Source: Chryseobacterium sp. ISL-6
GTDB taxonomy: Bacteria; Bacteroidota; Bacteroidia; Flavobacteriales; Weeksellaceae
Reading direction: 5' to 3'
DNA length: 64,000 nt
NCBI RefSeq assembly: GCF_018613715.1
Contig: NZ_JAGGPT010000001.1
Coordinates: forward strand, 671,919-735,918
Of this stretch, positions 44,557-53,428 are shown in pieces (position 1 is the stretch's first letter; each line of letters starts with the position of its first letter). The notes beneath the pieces were generated by a model. The model saw nothing but the letters and a program-made list of their open reading frames with translations. It ran no database searches and was not told the DNA's origin. The translations under genes were made by a program, and so were the position numbers.

Positions 44557-45963
44557 ATGAAAAAAATATTCATTATCATACTTCCACTCTTTTTGAGTGG
44601 ATTTTTATTTTCTCAAAAAAAAACTCAAAAGAAGCCTCAGAAAAAATCGACGACAGCAAAATTCAACTATCATGATGAATTTAAACAGATTTCTGATGAA
44701 ATTTTAACCAACGGTACCGCATACGAAAATTTAGAAGAACTAACCAAAGGCATTGGCCCTCGTTTTAGTGCCACTTTGGGTTATGCTAAGGCAACGGAAT
44801 GGGCAGAAAGAAAACTTAAGGAAGCCGGCGCTGAAAACATCTGGAAACAGGACGTCAGAGTCCCTGTTTGGATAAGAGGACGAGAATCTCTACAGATAAA
44901 AACGGGTAATGGTGACTGGAAAAATATAAGAATGTTATCTTTTGGAAATTCCGAAGGAACAGGTGGAAAAGACCTTACCGCTGATATTTTACTGGTAAAA
45001 GATATTCCAGAGCTCAATACATTGACTTCAGCCCAGGTAAAAGATAAAATTATTTTTGTGAACTCCCCTATTGATCAAAAAATCATCAATACAGTAGATT
45101 CTTATTTAATTACAGCAAAATCAAAATTACTATCCGCATCTGTCATTGGCAAAAAAGGAGCAAAAGGTTTAATTATCAGATCACTGACAACCGCTTCTGA
45201 TGATATTCCACATGCCAAAATGATTTACTATGAACCTGATGACCGAATAAAAATACCTGCCGTAACAATAGGTGCAAAATCAGCCAATGAATTAGAGAAA
45301 CTTTTGAAAAAACAGACCGTTAAAGCGAGATTGAATATGTCTGCTGAATCAAAAGGAGATGCCATTAACCACAATATCATTGGAGAAATTCCCGGAAAGA
45401 AAGATTCTAAGGTGATTGTTTTGGGAGCACAGCTGGATTCCTGGGATTTCGCAGAGGGTGCTCATGATGATGGATCGGGAGTCGTACAATGTCTTGAGGT
45501 ATTGAGAGCTATTAAAGCTTTAGATATCAATAATAACCATACGATAAGAGTTGTTCTTTATGCTAACAGTGAAAATGGCGGCCAGGGACGGGAAAGCTAT
45601 GCAGCTTATGTTAAAAAGAAAGATGAGAAACATATTTTTGCCCTGGGAACTGATTCCGGTGGTTATTCTCCCAGAGGATTTTCATTAGATATGGCCCCTC
45701 AAAGGCGAAGGCTGATCTTTGACTGGAAAAGTTATTTCCTTCCTTACGGAGTTTATGATTTTGACCAAACTTACGCAATACAGGACATCTCTCCTTTAAA
45801 GAAACTCGATATTCCGTTAGCAGAATTGGTTGTTGATACTCAAAGATACTTTGATTACCACCACTCTTCTGAAGATACTTTTGACAAAGTCAATAAAAGA
45901 GAGCTTTTATTGGGTGCCGTAGTGATGACACAAATGATTTTTATGATCGATAAAAATTGGTAA
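44557..45963 (+). CDS. M28 carboxypeptidase Q-like protein, first of three tandem copies, probably inactive
   Basis: A 468-residue exported protein (signal peptide then K/Q-rich stretch 'QKKTQKKPQKKSTTAKF') of the M28 family with an inserted PA domain, like carboxypeptidase Q. Compared with copies 2 and 3, two key positions are changed. The zinc ligand His of 'GGHLDSWD' is Gln (Q292, 'LGAQLDSWD'), and the catalytic Glu of 'ANEENG' is Ser (S338, 'ANSENG'). Other ligands ('GAHDDGSG', 'TDSGGYSP', 'YHHSSEDT') remain. This suggests a pseudoenzyme, or a binding role beside the active paralogues. Copy 2 begins 1 nt after its stop. Confidence 0.88.
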   Translation: MKKIFIIILPLFLSGFLFSQKKTQKKPQKKSTTAKFNYHDEFKQISDEILTNGTAYENLEELTKGIGPRFSATLGYAKATEWAERKLKEAGAENIWKQDVRVPVWIRGRESLQIKTGNGDWKNIRMLSFGNSEGTGGKDLTADILLVKDIPELNTLTSAQVKDKIIFVNSPIDQKIINTVDSYLITAKSKLLSASVIGKKGAKGLIIRSLTTASDDIPHAKMIYYEPDDRIKIPAVTIGAKSANELEKLLKKQTVKARLNMSAESKGDAINHNIIGEIPGKKDSKVIVLGAQLDSWDFAEGAHDDGSGVVQCLEVLRAIKALDINNNHTIRVVLYANSENGGQGRESYAAYVKKKDEKHIFALGTDSGGYSPRGFSLDMAPQRRRLIFDWKSYFLPYGVYDFDQTYAIQDISPLKKLDIPLAELVVDTQRYFDYHHSSEDTFDKVNKRELLLGAVVMTQMIFMIDKNW

Positions 45964-45964
45964 T

Positions 45965-47323
45965 ATGAAAAAATTGGTATACAGCTCGCTAATTCTTCTG
46001 GGTATCACCATATCTGGACAGTCCAAAGAAGATTCAATACAGTTTAATAAGATTTCTACAGAAATTTTAAATAATGGAAAAGGTTACGAAGAACTCAGAG
46101 ATCTGACCAAAAACATTGGGAAGCGTTTAAGTGGTTCTGAAGCCTATGAAAAATCAGTACAATGGGCAGCTAAACAGCTTCGTGAAGCAGGAGCTGATAA
46201 AGTCTGGCTTCAGGAAGTAATGATCCCGGTCTGGGAAAGAGGAAAAGAATCTTTACAGATCAAAACCAACAATGGGCAATCAAAAACCCTGAAGATGCTT
46301 TCTCTTGGAAATTCTGAAGGAACAGGAGGAAAAGATGTCAGTGGAGAAATTATTATGGTAAAATCACTGGAAGAATATGACCGTCTTCCTGCTGAGCAAG
46401 TAAAAGGTAAAATTGTCTTCTTTAACCATCCTTTTGATCAGAGTTATGCACAAACTTTCATTGCATATAGGGAAGGGGGAGCTTACAGACGTACCGCAGC
46501 TTCTCTAACCGCCAAAAAAGGCGGTAAATATGCCATCATTCGTTCATTATCATCTGCGTTTGATGATGTTCCACATACCGGTGTAATGAAGTATGAAGAC
46601 AATATAGCTAAAGTTCCTGCAGTCTGTATTGGAAATACTACAGCTGATGATCTCGAAAAACTTTTAAAAACCCAAAAAGTAATTGCAACACTTAATTCCA
46701 ATTGTGGAATGAGGGGTGAAAAACTCTCCCACTCTGTAATCGGAGAAATTACTGGTAAAAAAGATAAAAGTGTTATTGTTGTGGGTGGACACCTCGACTC
46801 CTGGGATGTTGGTGAGGGTGCCCATGATGACGGATCTGGAATTGTTCAAAGTATTGAGGTCTTAAGAACATTTAAAAAATTAGGAATTCAAAATAATCAT
46901 ACCATAAGAGCAGTTTGTTTTGCAAATGAAGAGAATGGGACTAAAGGGGGAAAACAGTACGGAAAAACAGCAAAAGACACTAATGAAAAGCATCTTTTTG
47001 CTATAGAATCTGATGCAGGAGGTTTTTCTCCAAGGGGAATTTCTCTGGAAATGAATCAACAAAACAGAAAACAGATCCAAAGTTGGGTTAATCTGTTTTT
47101 GCCATATGGAGTTTATAATTTCGATGGAAAATATTCAGGATCGGATATTGCTCCACTTCATGAAATGGGAGTTCCTACCGCTGAATTAGTTCCTGATCCA
47201 CAACGTTATTTCGATATCCATCACACAGCAGAAGATACTTTTGAAAAAGTAAATAGAAGAGAATTACTTTTAGGATCTACAGTAATGACACAACTTATTT
47301 ATATGATCGATAAAAATTGGTAA
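45965..47323 (+). CDS. M28 carboxypeptidase Q-like metallopeptidase, tandem copy 2
   Basis: A 452-residue exported peptidase (signal peptide 'LILLGITISGQ'). The zinc site is complete: H276 in 'VGGHLDSWDVGEGAHDDGSG', catalytic E322 and ligand E323 in 'FANEENGTKGG', D in 'IESDAGGFSPRG' and H in 'FDIHHTAEDTF'. A PA-like domain (residues about 110-245) is inserted ahead of the catalytic core. It likely cleaves dipeptides or small peptides in the periplasm. It is about 80% identical by eye to copy 3, which starts 2 nt after its stop; a recent duplication. Confidence 0.92.
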   Translation: MKKLVYSSLILLGITISGQSKEDSIQFNKISTEILNNGKGYEELRDLTKNIGKRLSGSEAYEKSVQWAAKQLREAGADKVWLQEVMIPVWERGKESLQIKTNNGQSKTLKMLSLGNSEGTGGKDVSGEIIMVKSLEEYDRLPAEQVKGKIVFFNHPFDQSYAQTFIAYREGGAYRRTAASLTAKKGGKYAIIRSLSSAFDDVPHTGVMKYEDNIAKVPAVCIGNTTADDLEKLLKTQKVIATLNSNCGMRGEKLSHSVIGEITGKKDKSVIVVGGHLDSWDVGEGAHDDGSGIVQSIEVLRTFKKLGIQNNHTIRAVCFANEENGTKGGKQYGKTAKDTNEKHLFAIESDAGGFSPRGISLEMNQQNRKQIQSWVNLFLPYGVYNFDGKYSGSDIAPLHEMGVPTAELVPDPQRYFDIHHTAEDTFEKVNRRELLLGSTVMTQLIYMIDKNW

Positions 47324-47325
47324 AT

Positions 47326-48684
47326 ATGAAAAAAATAACAAGCACTTTATTACTACTTCTCAGTATGGCTTCATTTGGCCAGGCTAAAGAAGATTCTATA
47401 CAATTCAATACAATCTCGAAGGAGATTCTTAATAATGGAAAAGGATATATTGAATTAAAAGATTTAACTAAAAATATAGGACATCGTTTAAGCGGTTCAC
47501 CCGCTTATGAAAAAGCTGTACAATGGGCAGCTAAAGAGCTGCGTGATGCTGGAGCTGATAAAGTATGGCTTCAGGAAGTGATGGTCCCTGTCTGGGAAAG
47601 AGGAAAAGAATCATTAAAAATCACAGCAAACAGCGGAAGATGGAAGACCCTGAAAATGCTTTCTCTGGGGAATTCTGAAGGTACTGGCGGAAAAGATATG
47701 TCCGGGGAGGTCATTATGGTTAAATCCATGGAAGAATATGACCGTCTTCCACCAGAAAAAGTAAAAGATAAAATTGTATTTTTTAACTACCCCTTCAGCC
47801 AGTCTTTTATAGAGACGTTCAGGGGTTATGGGGATGCAGCTAAGTATAGAGTAACCGCAGCAGCTTTAACGGCTAAAAAAGGGGGTAAATTCGCTATCAT
47901 CCGATCTCTTTCGTCAGCATTTGATGATGTTCCTCATACAGGGGCAATGCGATATGAAGATAATGTAGATAAAATACCAGCTGTTGCGATAGGAAATACA
48001 ACAGCAGATGAACTGGAACAACTTTTAAAAACCCAAAAAGTCCTGGCCACTTTGAATTCTAACTGTGGCATGAAAGGCGAAAAGCTCTCCCACTCTGTGA
48101 TCGGAGAGATTACAGGTAAGAAAGATAAAAGTGTTATCGTTGTAGGCGGACACCTGGACTCCTGGGATGTAGGTGAAGGAGCTCATGACGACGGAGCCGG
48201 AATTGTTCAAAGTATAGAAGTGTTAAGAACTTTTAAAAAACTGGGTATCCAAAATAACCACACGATCAGAGTGGTCTGTTTTGCTAATGAAGAAAACGGA
48301 GTAAAAGGCGGTATACAATATGGAAAGACTGCTAAAGAAAAGAATGAAAAACACCTGTTTGCTATAGAATCCGATGCCGGAGGTTTTTCTCCCAGAGGAA
48401 TTTCTCTGGAAATGGATGATTCAAAAAGAAAACAGATCCAAAGCTGGGCTAACTTATTTATTCCTTATGGGGTCTACAATTTTGAAGGAAAATATTCTGG
48501 AACGGATATTTATCCCCTTCATGATCTGGGTGTTCCTACTGCCGAACTGGTTCCGGATTCTCAAAGATATTTTGATATCCATCATACAAATGAAGATACT
48601 TTTGAAAAGGTTAATCGAAGAGAGCTTCTTTTAGGAGCAGTTGCGATGACACAACTTATTTATATGATTGATAAGAATTGGTAA
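47326..48684 (+). CDS. M28 carboxypeptidase Q-like metallopeptidase, tandem copy 3
   Basis: The ATG at 47326 gives signal peptide MKKITSTLLLLLSMASFGQ; a TTG three codons upstream is less likely. The 452-residue enzyme has the complete M28 zinc site ('VGGHLDSWDVGEGAHDDGAG', 'FANEENGVKGG', 'IESDAGGFSPRG', 'FDIHHTNEDTF') and the inserted PA-like domain. It is very close to copy 2 and ends the three-gene run with a strong terminator. Differences from copy 2 cluster in the PA region ('YPFSQSFIETFRGYGDAAKY'), which could change substrate access. Confidence 0.92.
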   Translation: MKKITSTLLLLLSMASFGQAKEDSIQFNTISKEILNNGKGYIELKDLTKNIGHRLSGSPAYEKAVQWAAKELRDAGADKVWLQEVMVPVWERGKESLKITANSGRWKTLKMLSLGNSEGTGGKDMSGEVIMVKSMEEYDRLPPEKVKDKIVFFNYPFSQSFIETFRGYGDAAKYRVTAAALTAKKGGKFAIIRSLSSAFDDVPHTGAMRYEDNVDKIPAVAIGNTTADELEQLLKTQKVLATLNSNCGMKGEKLSHSVIGEITGKKDKSVIVVGGHLDSWDVGEGAHDDGAGIVQSIEVLRTFKKLGIQNNHTIRVVCFANEENGVKGGIQYGKTAKEKNEKHLFAIESDAGGFSPRGISLEMDDSKRKQIQSWANLFIPYGVYNFEGKYSGTDIYPLHDLGVPTAELVPDSQRYFDIHHTNEDTFEKVNRRELLLGAVAMTQLIYMIDKNW

Positions 48685-48692
48685 AATATAAT

Positions 48693-48715
48693 AAAACCGC
48701 CTGATAGGCGGTTTT
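48693..48715. terminator. Bidirectional terminator after the M28 triplet
   Basis: Arms AAAACCGCCT and AGGCGGTTTT with a 3-nt loop and T-rich tails on both strands. Confidence 0.88.
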
Positions 48716-49204
48716 TATTTTTTAAATTGCTTTATTATTTTTCGGTATTTCCATCGATGTATCAATAGATTGAGATTATGCCTTATATTCATGGATTCCC
48801 AATTTACATCAAACTTTATGTCTTGATCTCCAATATATATTGGACGTGAAATCTTTGTATGAAACATGGGAGGATTATCCTTTATTAGATTTCCTAAAGT
48901 ATTGGATTTCAATGATGGTCAAATTTCTCTTTACTTTGAATGCATAAAGCGTAATGTCATACAGATCATTACATTTTTTATATAATTCTTTTACGGCCAA
49001 TTGTAAGTCTTGTGGAGCTTTTTTATTGTTAATTGTCTTTCTGATTTTACGATAGTCTTTGTGGTCAGGAGAATCAAACTCATTATAATCTGATACAATG
49101 TACAAGCAATTTTGAGATATTTTATTCCAACAGAACTTTTCTACTAATTTAAGTAGATCAGCTAAAGATTTTTTCAAATCATTTTCAAATGCTTGCTTAG
49201 ACAT
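48715..49204 (-). pseudogene. Unknown small protein gene, apparently split by a frameshift
   Basis: Two overlapping frames are seen on this strand. The first (49204-48875, 109 residues, MSKQAFENDL ...) ends at 'YFRKSNKG'. The second (from a TTG at 48912 to 48715) continues as '...LIKDNPPMFHTKISRP' and '...KFDVNWESMNIRHNLN'. The second frame has no plausible own start, and its content reads as a natural continuation, so one protein of about 165 residues with a single-base indel near 48880-48905 is likely. It is cytosolic, helical, and not in a family I recognise. The break could be real or a sequencing error. Confidence 0.5.
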
Positions 49205-49220
49205 GAAAAGTCTTTTTCAA

Positions 49221-50384
49221 TTAATTCAGATATTCTTTTTTATCAAGTCTTAAATCCATTACTTTGCCCGCTCTTTTTATTCTGATTCCGATTGTTTTAT
49301 AATCCCTTTCTACCCTATTGATCATATAATGACAAGCAGATTCCTGATTCAAATGATCCAAATCCACATCATTAATACTTAGAATAGAATCTCCTATTTC
49401 TAAAGGAGAACCCCTTTCTTTAAATACAAATGCTACCACTGGTTTCGCATCAATAAAACGGTATCCAAACCCAAAAGATTCTAATGTAGGTGGATTATTT
49501 TTAATCTTCTTCATATAGATCTTTTTATTCTGCCAATCCATAATAAACGTAAAATCTTTAAAGAAATCATTTCCAATCAGTCTTGAATTTCCTGTCATGA
49601 TCATTTCGTTTCCAAATGCCTTATTTCCAAATCCCAGCTCAGAAATTTTAAAAATAAAACCTGAAACCGGTTTTCCAGCACCAAAAGCTCCTACAGAACT
49701 TATTCCAAATGTTTCAACAGTTTGTTTTACTTTTTTAGGGTCATAATCGCTATCTGATATTTTAATTCTCCCTGTAAATCCAGTATCAAAAGTAAGTTTA
49801 ATTTTTTTATCTAAAATTTTAGTTTCTATAACAGGAGTTTTCTGAGTTTGCGGATCAAATGGAACAACTGTTTCATAATCATCAAACTTAAAATTCAACA
49901 GATCTTTTGTTGCTTCTAAAGAATTTTCTGAGTAATTCACTCTCCAGAATAGTTTTGCCATCTGATTGGCGCCAAGAATACCATCAATTTTAAAACATCC
50001 CAACTCGGAAGCACTCAGATCCATTACTATTGCGCCAATATTTTTAAAAATAACATGATCAACAGTCATCTCCGGCAATTTGGTAAAGATCTGTTCCTGT
50101 TTATTTTTCTGGGAATCTTTTACTTTACTTGTATGTTCTTTCTGAAGATTAAGCTCAGTATAGATCGCATTAGAAATAACCGTAGGAGCACCGGAATCAA
50201 ACAGAAAATTATATAATTTACCGTCGATACTCACTTTTACAAGAGGCAGATCATTAGTGAAATTTAAGTTGATCTTCTCAATAGGATTGGTTAATTCGAC
50301 TTCTCCGGTTTCGAAGAAGCGTTTTCCCTGAGCTGGAGATATAATTAATAAAAATAGAAATAATAGGGATGAAATCTTCTTCAT
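49221..50384 (-). CDS. Retropepsin-like aspartic protease with C-terminal PDZ domain
   Basis: A 387-residue exported protein (signal peptide ending 'LIISPAQG'). It has two retropepsin-like halves in one chain: 'YNFLFDSGAPTVISN' (D-S-G, near residue 65) and 'IKLTFDTGFTGRIKI' (D-T-G, near residue 200). Together they can form a pepsin-like active site without dimerisation. Residues about 300-380 form a PDZ-like domain ('VFKERGSPLEIGDSILSIND'). Bacterial members are little studied; some are periplasmic or lipoprotein proteases. It lies 17 nt upstream of the split gene at 48715-49204 and may be co-transcribed with it. Confidence 0.82.
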   Translation of the reverse strand: MKKISSLLFLFLLIISPAQGKRFFETGEVELTNPIEKINLNFTNDLPLVKVSIDGKLYNFLFDSGAPTVISNAIYTELNLQKEHTSKVKDSQKNKQEQIFTKLPEMTVDHVIFKNIGAIVMDLSASELGCFKIDGILGANQMAKLFWRVNYSENSLEATKDLLNFKFDDYETVVPFDPQTQKTPVIETKILDKKIKLTFDTGFTGRIKISDSDYDPKKVKQTVETFGISSVGAFGAGKPVSGFIFKISELGFGNKAFGNEMIMTGNSRLIGNDFFKDFTFIMDWQNKKIYMKKIKNNPPTLESFGFGYRFIDAKPVVAFVFKERGSPLEIGDSILSINDVDLDHLNQESACHYMINRVERDYKTIGIRIKRAGKVMDLRLDKKEYLN

Positions 50385-50513
50385 GAATTTATTTTGGGCT
50401 AAAATAGGGATTTTGTGATTGATTAAGAAATAAAATGCAGTCTTCCTAAATGAGTAAATGATATTGTATCCTCTTTAAAATCATGCTTAACATAGCTTTA
50501 AATTACAAAAAAA

Positions 50514-50533
50514 AGCCGGCTTAAAAGCCGGCT
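50514..50533 (-). terminator. Terminator of the gldI-peptidylprolyl isomerase operon
   Basis: Arms AGCCGGCTT and AAGCCGGCT with a 2-nt centre; an A8 run on the plus strand supplies the T-tract for leftward transcripts. Confidence 0.85.
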
Positions 50534-50554
50534 CTCTGTATAATAAAATTTGGA

Positions 50555-51670
50555 TTATTTCACTTTTACAAGTTCAACATCGAAGATCAACCAAGCGTTT
50601 GGTGGAATTACTCCTCCTGCTCCTCTTTCTCCGTAACCCATTGAAGATGGAATCAATAAAGTAGCTGTTTCACCTTCTTTTAACAATAGGATACCTTCGT
50701 CCCATCCTTTGATCACTCTCCCCATTCCGATAGGAATATCGATAGGTTCATTTCTTTTGAAAGAAGAATCGAATTCGGTTCCGTCTACTAATTTACCAGC
50801 ATAGTGTACCGATACATTATCTCCAGATTTTGGAGCTTTTCCGTCAGTAGTTTTTGTGATTTTATAGTATAAACCAGATTCGGTTTTCTGCATTCCAGCT
50901 TTTAAGTTTTCTACTAACTTCTCCTGGTTTGCTTTAAATTCTTCTTCTTTTTTCTTTTTCTCAGCTTCTTCTTTTGCTAAATAAGCTTTGTTATTTTCCT
51001 GGATTTTAGCTTTCCCTTCATTAAAAGTTTTTGCTGCATCATAGTTCTTATACTCATCTCCTTTGCTGAAAATGCTTACTTTTTCTAAAACAACATCTGT
51101 TTTAGGCTTATCCTGAGCACCTTTCTCAACATTAGCGATTGCATCAATCACATCATCTCCTTTTACTACTTTTCCGAAAATAGTGTGTCTTCCGTCTAAC
51201 CAAGGAGTAGCTACTTCAGTAATGAAAAACTGAGAACCATTGGTATTTGGTCCAGAGTTAGCCATTGATAAAGTTCCCTTCCCAGTGTGTTGAAGGTCAT
51301 TTTTTTCGTCCTCGAATTTATATCCAGGATCTCCCATTCCTGTTCCCTGAGGATCTCCCCCCTGGATCATGAAATCTTTGATCACTCTATGGAAAATAGT
51401 TCCGTCATAAAAAGGAACTCCCTTTGCTTTAGATTTGTTATCAATTTTCCCTTCTGCAAGACCAACAAAGTTAGCTACAGTAACAGGCGATTTTTTGTCT
51501 TCAAACTTTACAATAAGATTTCCTTTAGATGTTTGAAGATTAGCATAAAGTCCGTCTTTAAGACCTTCGTAAGTTTCTTTGTCTACGTTCATTTTTTTAT
51601 AAATTGGTGTACAACTCATCAGCGAAATACTTGCCGCTGCCAGAATTATATTCTTGTTAAACAATTTCAT
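50555..51670 (-). CDS. Cyclophilin-FKBP fusion peptidylprolyl isomerase, lipoprotein
   Basis: The 371-residue lipoprotein (lipobox 'ISLMSC', C20) joins two unrelated isomerase folds. Residues about 40-205 are a cyclophilin ('FHRVIKDFMIQGGDPQGTGMG', 'SMANSGPNTNGSQFFIT', 'LDGRHTIFGKVVKG'). Then comes a charged coiled-coil linker (about 220-265, 'EEAEKKKKEEEFKANQEKL'). Residues about 270-371 are an FKBP ('SVHYAGKLVDGTEFDSS', 'IPSSMGYGERGAGGVIPPNA'). Both active sites look intact. It begins immediately after the gldI stop. It probably helps fold outer-membrane or secreted proteins in the periplasm. Confidence 0.92.
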   Translation of the reverse strand: MKLFNKNIILAAASISLMSCTPIYKKMNVDKETYEGLKDGLYANLQTSKGNLIVKFEDKKSPVTVANFVGLAEGKIDNKSKAKGVPFYDGTIFHRVIKDFMIQGGDPQGTGMGDPGYKFEDEKNDLQHTGKGTLSMANSGPNTNGSQFFITEVATPWLDGRHTIFGKVVKGDDVIDAIANVEKGAQDKPKTDVVLEKVSIFSKGDEYKNYDAAKTFNEGKAKIQENNKAYLAKEEAEKKKKEEEFKANQEKLVENLKAGMQKTESGLYYKITKTTDGKAPKSGDNVSVHYAGKLVDGTEFDSSFKRNEPIDIPIGMGRVIKGWDEGILLLKEGETATLLIPSSMGYGERGAGGVIPPNAWLIFDVELVKVK

Positions 51671-52180
51671 TTATAGAGCTTTTAATTTTATGATTAATGG
51701 GATATCGTTATTTATTTTTTTCTCGTCTCCATAGGTGCCATAAGCAAGAGAAGATGGAACCAAAATCGTAACTTCCTCACCATCACGTATAAAACGCAAA
51801 GCATTTTCTACCGCTTTTAATTCATCAAAGTGCCCGAATTTGGCATCTCTCCTTTCAAAAGGCTCATCATAGATCTTCGTCTGATCGAAATCATAAAGAT
51901 CATAAGAATAAGAAATCAGGGAATTATCCGGTCTTCTTTCTCTTGTATCAAAACCTTCAGTATCTACCCAGTAATTAAGCTGTGTTGGATAAAATTTCAC
52001 AGACTGTCCATTGATCCATTCCTGAATATGCATTCTTTCCGAAGCATTAAGATTTTTCATCCTTGCTTTAGAAACATCAAGATCTTTTTGGCTCAAAACC
52101 CCACCTAGAGGTGGATGTGTCTGTGTATTTCTGTTACAGCTCAACAGCCCCAATACTGATATGAAGAGTATTTTTTTCAT
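51671..52180 (-). CDS. gldI: GldI-like FKBP-type peptidylprolyl isomerase lipoprotein
   Basis: The ATG at 52180 gives the lipoprotein signal MKKILFISVLGLLSC (C15); an upstream ATG adds nine polar residues. The 169-residue product has a C-terminal FKBP domain ('FDELKAVENALRFIRDGEEV', 'LVPSSLAYGTYGDEKKINND') but with several departures from the canonical FK506 pocket. Length, lipidation and sequence fit GldI of gliding flavobacteria, an accessory to the Gld/T9SS machinery. It is immediately followed by the cyclophilin-FKBP gene. That T9SS is used in this cell is supported by two sorting-domain proteins in the window. Confidence 0.82.
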   Translation of the reverse strand: MKKILFISVLGLLSCNRNTQTHPPLGGVLSQKDLDVSKARMKNLNASERMHIQEWINGQSVKFYPTQLNYWVDTEGFDTRERRPDNSLISYSYDLYDFDQTKIYDEPFERRDAKFGHFDELKAVENALRFIRDGEEVTILVPSSLAYGTYGDEKKINNDIPLIIKLKAL

Positions 52181-52226
52181 AAACTTTTGCGAAAATAAGC
52201 ATTTCACAGGATATAAAAAACAAAAA

Positions 52227-52247
52227 AAGCCAAGAATGTCTTGGCTT
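52227..52247 (-). terminator. Terminator of ilvE
   Basis: Arms AAGCCAAGA and TCTTGGCTT with a 3-nt loop; the T-tract (A7 on the plus strand) follows for leftward transcription. Confidence 0.85.
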
Positions 52248-52270
52248 TTATATAAATTCTTAAGTTGGAA

Positions 52271-53344
52271 TTAAACCGTTTCCAATACATTTTTCTCAAC
52301 CAGTACTCTCCATCCGAAAGAATCATCAGAATGATTAGTCTGTAGATCAACTAAATCATTTTTAAGAATTGCAGCAAAACTTTCCTCATCAGATAATTTA
52401 GGTAAGTCTAATTTCTCTCCCTGATATCCTAATGCCTGGAAAATAGTGGTTACAACCGCTGTTCCTACACCCCAAACTTCTTTTAATGTCCCGTTCTTCT
52501 GAGCTTCTACAACAGTTTTTACTGCAATTGGCTCAACTTTAACTTCAATTCCTCTTTTCTTAGCCAATTGGATGAAACTGTCTCTTGTTACTCCGTCTAA
52601 GATTTTTTCTGAAGTTGGTGGTGTATAAACCGTATCATTAATTCTAACGAAAACGTTCATTGTTCCACTTTCTTCAAAATATTCGTGAGTAGAATCATCT
52701 GTCCAGATAATTTGATCATATCCTTCCGCCATTGCTAATTGAGTAGGATAAAAAGATGCAGCATAGTTTCCTGCAGCTTTAGCTGAACCAACACCTCCGT
52801 TAGCAGCTCTTGAATAATGATCAGAGATTTTTACAGAAACAGGTTCTGTATAATAACTTTTCGCTGGCGTTGCAACAATTGCAAACATATATTTTTCAGA
52901 TACTCTCGCTTTTAAAGCTTCTTCTGTAGCAAAAATCAAAGGTCTGATATATAAAGACATTCCTTCTCCCTGAGGAATCCAGTTTCTGTCGATATCTACT
53001 AACGCTTTCAAACCATCTAAAAACATTTCTTCCGTTACCTCAGGCATAGCAAGACGCGCAGCCGACTTATTGATACGTTCAAAATTCTTTTCAGGCCTGA
53101 AAAGGAAAACTTGACCATCTTCGTCTTTATAAGCTTTCATTCCCTCGAAACAAGCCTGCCCGTAATTTACACCCATCATTGCAGGCGTAAATGCCAAAGG
53201 ACCATAAGGCACCAATTTTACGTCCCCCCACTTTCCATTCTCATACTCACATATCACCATATGATCTATGAAAGTATTCCCAAAAGAAAAATTATTTGGG
53301 TCGAATGAAGAAAGTCTGGAATTCTCAGTTTTTTGAATTATCAT
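52271..53344 (-). CDS. ilvE: Branched-chain amino acid aminotransferase
   Basis: A 357-residue fold-type IV PLP enzyme of the longer BCAT-II type. The PLP lysine is in 'GGVGSAKAAGNYAASFYPTQ', near residue 193. 'YGQACFEGMKAYKDEDG', 'SLYIRPLIFATEEAL' and 'EESGTMNVFVRINDTVYTPP' with 'ILDGVTRDSFIQLAKKRGIE' are family segments. It interconverts Leu, Ile and Val with their 2-oxo acids in the cytosol. It is monocistronic with its own -7 motif and terminator, divergent from mnmD. Firm. Confidence 0.95.
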   Translation of the reverse strand: MIIQKTENSRLSSFDPNNFSFGNTFIDHMVICEYENGKWGDVKLVPYGPLAFTPAMMGVNYGQACFEGMKAYKDEDGQVFLFRPEKNFERINKSAARLAMPEVTEEMFLDGLKALVDIDRNWIPQGEGMSLYIRPLIFATEEALKARVSEKYMFAIVATPAKSYYTEPVSVKISDHYSRAANGGVGSAKAAGNYAASFYPTQLAMAEGYDQIIWTDDSTHEYFEESGTMNVFVRINDTVYTPPTSEKILDGVTRDSFIQLAKKRGIEVKVEPIAVKTVVEAQKNGTLKEVWGVGTAVVTTIFQALGYQGEKLDLPKLSDEESFAAILKNDLVDLQTNHSDDSFGWRVLVEKNVLETV

Positions 53345-53369
53345 TTCTAAAATTTTTTATGATGTTCTA

Positions 53370-53377
53370 CAAATTTA
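53370..53377 (-). promoter_or_regulatory. Putative -7 element (TAAATTTG) of ilvE
   Basis: TAnnTTTG match on the minus strand, 25 nt upstream of the ilvE start. Confidence 0.5.
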
Positions 53378-53408
53378 ACATAATTTTCTAAATATAAAAA
53401 TTTTACAC

Positions 53409-53416
53409 TAAATTTG
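53409..53416 (+). promoter_or_regulatory. Putative -7 element (TAAATTTG) overlapping the 5' end of mnmD
   Basis: The octamer includes the TTG at 53414 that could be read as the mnmD start. If it is a promoter, the transcript starts near 53423 and translation must begin downstream, at the GTG at 53429, on an almost leaderless mRNA. Confidence 0.4.
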
Positions 53417-53428
53417 ACAAAAAAAAGG

